DNA from: an uncultured Mailhella sp.
GTDB taxonomy: Bacteria > Desulfobacterota > Desulfovibrionia > Desulfovibrionales > Desulfovibrionaceae
Direction of reading: 5' to 3'
Length of the DNA: 35,797 nt
NCBI GenBank assembly: GCA_944324085.1
Contig: CALUUX010000093.1
Span: 1 to 35,797, forward strand
Under the pieces are notes generated by a model that was not told the DNA's origin, made no database searches, and saw only the letters and a list, made by a program, of their open reading frames with translations. Below are positions 34,100 through 35,797 of this stretch, one piece after another. Within the stretch, counting starts at the first letter, position 1. Every line of letters starts with the position of its first letter. Both the position numbers and the translations under genes were made by a program.

Positions 34100-34885
34100 G
34101 TGAGCCGTATAAGCAAGCTCAGTTACGCGCAGCAGGTGTGTGTGAAAGCCGCTGGCAAGGCCATGCAGTCGACGGGAATGCTGCGTCCCGGCGCGCGCGT
34201 GGGCGTGGCCGTGTCCGGAGGCGTGGACAGTTTCGTGCTGCTCAAGGTGCTGCGGATACGGCAGCGCATCGTGCCATTTCCTTTTGAGATCATGGCGCTG
34301 CATCTCAATCCCGGTTTTGATCCGACCAACCATGCCCCCCTGACGGAATGGCTAGCCAAGGAAGGCATTGCCGGACATCTGGAAGTCACGGATTACGGTC
34401 CCCGCGGACATTCGGAGGAAAATCTCCGCAATTCCGCCTGTTTTTATTGCGCCAGGCTTCGCCGCAAGCGTTTGTTCTCACTCTGTCGGGAGTACGGTCT
34501 GACGCATCTGGCGTTCGGGCACAATAACGATGATCTTGTTTCCAACTTTCTCATGAACCTGGTGCAGACGGGCAAAGTCGCCGGCATGAGCATGAACGAG
34601 CCTTTTTTCGGCGGCGCGCTTCAGGTCATTCGTCCGCTCATGCTGCTTTCCAAGACGGAAATCATACGCGCGGCGAGACAGTGGGAACTGCCAGTGTTTT
34701 CCAACCCCTGCCCATCGGCCGGAAAAACGCGCCGCGCCGATATGATGGGCGTGCTCGACGCCATGTGTGCGGGCAGTAAGGTTCGCCGCAAGAATATTTT
34801 TAATGGCCTGGCCCGCTGGCAGTGGGAACAGAACCGTCTCGCCGAAGACGCGATTGACGGAAACGCCGGGGGCGGCATAAAGTAG
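34100..34885 (+). CDS. ttcA: TtcA-like tRNA 2-thiolation enzyme
   Basis: PP-loop ATPase expected to thiolate a tRNA base (C32 to 2-thiocytidine for TtcA), using ATP and an iron-sulfur cluster. The 261 residues contain the PP-loop SGGVDS (39-44), where E. coli TtcA has SGGKDS, the paired cysteines Cys113 and Cys116 in CFYC, FGHNNDD with the usual (Q/N)DD pattern, and a third cysteine, Cys203 in NPCPSAGKTRR. The three cysteines fit the TtcA cluster ligand set. Start GTG 34100 follows GGGAG by six bases. The Val in the PP-loop means that a related thiolase of the TtcA/TtuA superfamily with another target remains possible. Confidence 0.87.
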   Translation: MSRISKLSYAQQVCVKAAGKAMQSTGMLRPGARVGVAVSGGVDSFVLLKVLRIRQRIVPFPFEIMALHLNPGFDPTNHAPLTEWLAKEGIAGHLEVTDYGPRGHSEENLRNSACFYCARLRRKRLFSLCREYGLTHLAFGHNNDDLVSNFLMNLVQTGKVAGMSMNEPFFGGALQVIRPLMLLSKTEIIRAARQWELPVFSNPCPSAGKTRRADMMGVLDAMCAGSKVRRKNIFNGLARWQWEQNRLAEDAIDGNAGGGIK

Positions 34886-34918
34886 GCGAACCCGCGCGGG
34901 ATGTTTTCGTTCTTTCTC

Positions 34919-34942
34919 GGCGGATAGGCCGCCCGCGTTTTT
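34919..34942 (+). terminator. Possible terminator after ttcA
   Basis: GGCGG (34919-34923) pairs with CCGCC (34929-34933) around ATAGG, followed after CGCG by five T residues (34938-34942). The spacer before the T-run makes it less than ideal. Confidence 0.4.
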
Positions 34943-34977
34943 CGTGCGGAATTTTCATCGAATGCAAGAGGCCCTCT

Positions 34978-35595
34978 ATGTTTCAGATCATCGATCAGTC
35001 CTTGTTCGAAGTCATCAATATGTCGGCGCACAACGCCGTGTTCAATTTCATTGTTCCGCTGTTTTCGCAGGTATGGCTCATGTGGGTGGGTGCGTTGATA
35101 TGCGTGGTCGTCTATGCCGTCCACTGCTGGCGCAGCTCCCTTGAGCCTGTGGGCCGTGTGCTTATGCTGGTGCTTCTCATGGGACTGTCCGTGGGCGTGT
35201 CTGACGTTACCACCAGCGCGTTGAAGTCCTCCATAGACAGAGAACGCCCCTGCCAGGTCGTCATGGGAACCAATTACTATGATTCCGTCACGGATCAGTG
35301 GCTGGTCATCGATGAGAACACGACGGAAACCAAAGGACTCGGCGGATCCATGCCTTCCTCGCCCTCGGCGGCGTGCATGGCGGTTGCCGTAGTGCTTTCT
35401 CTGCTTTTTTATCGTTCCAATCCGTGGGTATATCTGTTGCCGTTCTGCGTGGGCTTTTCTCAGGTCTATGTCGGCAAGAACTATCCGTTCGACGTCATCG
35501 TCGGCTGGATCATAGGGCTCGTTTCCGTTATTGCCGTCTGGTGGATATGTCATTTGATTATCATACGTTTTTCTTCTCACAGACGCCTAGGCTAG
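34978..35595 (+). CDS. PAP2-superfamily membrane protein lacking the catalytic residues of motifs 2 and 3
   Basis: A 205-residue inner-membrane protein with about six helices in the PAP2 (type 2 phosphatidic acid phosphatase) layout. Motif 1 is intact: K83-x6-R90-P91. Motif 2, normally PSGH with a catalytic His, reads PSSPSAAC (126-133) with no His. Motif 3, normally S-R-x5-H-x3-D, reads SQVYVGKNYPFD: Arg became Gln162, the nucleophilic His became Asn168, and only Asp172 remains. I checked the codons directly and found no frameshift. The fold should be kept but phosphatase activity is not expected; a lipid-binding or other changed function is possible. ATG 34978 has GAGG six bases upstream. 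It precedes the tRNA genes. Confidence 0.88.
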   Translation: MFQIIDQSLFEVINMSAHNAVFNFIVPLFSQVWLMWVGALICVVVYAVHCWRSSLEPVGRVLMLVLLMGLSVGVSDVTTSALKSSIDRERPCQVVMGTNYYDSVTDQWLVIDENTTETKGLGGSMPSSPSAACMAVAVVLSLLFYRSNPWVYLLPFCVGFSQVYVGKNYPFDVIVGWIIGLVSVIAVWWICHLIIIRFSSHRRLG

Positions 35596-35634
35596 AAGAA
35601 AGATAAAAAAATTGAATTTTCTGAAAAGAATCGC

Positions 35635-35662
35635 TTGACTTCTTCGATGATTTTGGTAAGTT
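35635..35662 (+). promoter_or_regulatory. Possible promoter for the tRNA genes
   Basis: TTGACT (35635-35640) is followed after 16 bases by TAAGTT (35657-35662), in AT-rich sequence just before tRNA-Gln. The -35 box is good and the -10 box weak. Confidence 0.4.
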
Positions 35663-35675
35663 TCTTTCTCGCTGA

Positions 35676-35750
35676 TGGGCTATCGTTCAATTGGCAGGAC
35701 GTCGGATTCTGGCTCCGATAATCAAGGTTCGAGTCCTTGTAGCCCAGCCA
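35676..35750 (+). tRNA. tRNA-Gln (anticodon CTG)
   Basis: A complete cloverleaf of 75 bases including an encoded CCA end. The acceptor stem is TGGGCTA with TAGCCCA; the anticodon stem is TCGGA with TCCGA around loop TTCTGGC, giving anticodon CTG (35709-35711), which reads CAG. The T-arm has CAAGG-TTCGAGT-CCTTG. Confidence 0.95.
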
Positions 35751-35761
35751 CAGCAAAATAT

Positions 35762-35797
35762 GTCCCCATCGTCTAGCCGGCCCAGGACAGCGGCCTT
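35762..35797 (+). tRNA. tRNA-Glu, 5' part, cut by the window end
   Basis: The sequence GTCCCCATCGTCTAG, the D-arm and the start of the anticodon arm (GCGGCCTT) match the usual first half of bacterial tRNA-Glu. The window ends within the anticodon loop, so the anticodon itself is not seen. It begins 12 bases after tRNA-Gln and is presumably co-transcribed. Confidence 0.8.

Overview
The window looks like a chromosomal segment from a GC-rich anaerobic deltaproteobacterium, most likely a member of the Desulfovibrionaceae. The evidence is a three-gene NAD-linked, electron-bifurcating-type [FeFe] hydrogenase, a DUF4911-like gene beside infA, several compact Gram-negative envelope genes, and the general gene style. 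The assignment rests on gene content only; no rRNA is present.

Layout. 1-173: the tail of a truncated reading frame and a hairpin-rich stretch resembling the right end of an insertion sequence. 174-2937: a promoter and leader followed by glpK and glpF (glycerol kinase and facilitator). 3083-4619 (minus): an HPP-family and a YitT-family membrane protein. 4726-8526 (minus): a heavy-metal P-type ATPase with a CsoR-type operator in its promoter, the CsoR-type repressor, and an RlmD-type 23S rRNA methyltransferase. 8792-9399: a 44-residue membrane protein (+) and an unrecognised 131-residue protein (-), converging on a very long hairpin. 9657-13812 (minus): the three hydrogenase genes, closed by a strong terminator. 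14005-17048 (minus): a tripartite tricarboxylate-type transporter in the order tctB-tctA-tctC.

From 17218 most genes are on the plus strand: infA, a DUF4911-like gene, lemA, a DUF2207 membrane protein, a lipoprotein, coaBC, and an unrecognised gene overlapping coaBC by four bases. A small membrane protein (minus, 23478-23660) diverges from a complete RND efflux operon (adaptor, pump, outer-membrane channel; 23831-29710). Two acyltransferase genes (minus, 29749-31298) overlap by four bases and probably serve envelope lipid synthesis. They are followed by an RsuA/RluB-type pseudouridine synthase, leucyl aminopeptidase, a TtcA-like tRNA thiolase, a PAP2-family membrane protein, tRNA-Gln(CTG) and the first half of a probable tRNA-Glu.

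Points most worth a second look: the PAP2 protein has lost the catalytic residues of motifs 2 and 3 but kept motif 1; the pseudouridine synthase carries Glu where its family has the catalytic Asp; an unrecognised protein is translationally coupled to coaBC; perfect inverted repeats enclose or overlap ribosome binding sites before glpK and the HPP gene; a T9G9 tract lies upstream of lemA; and the left edge may hold an IS200/IS605-type end with a guide-RNA-like structure. No CRISPR array, prophage or clearly novel multi-gene defence system was found.
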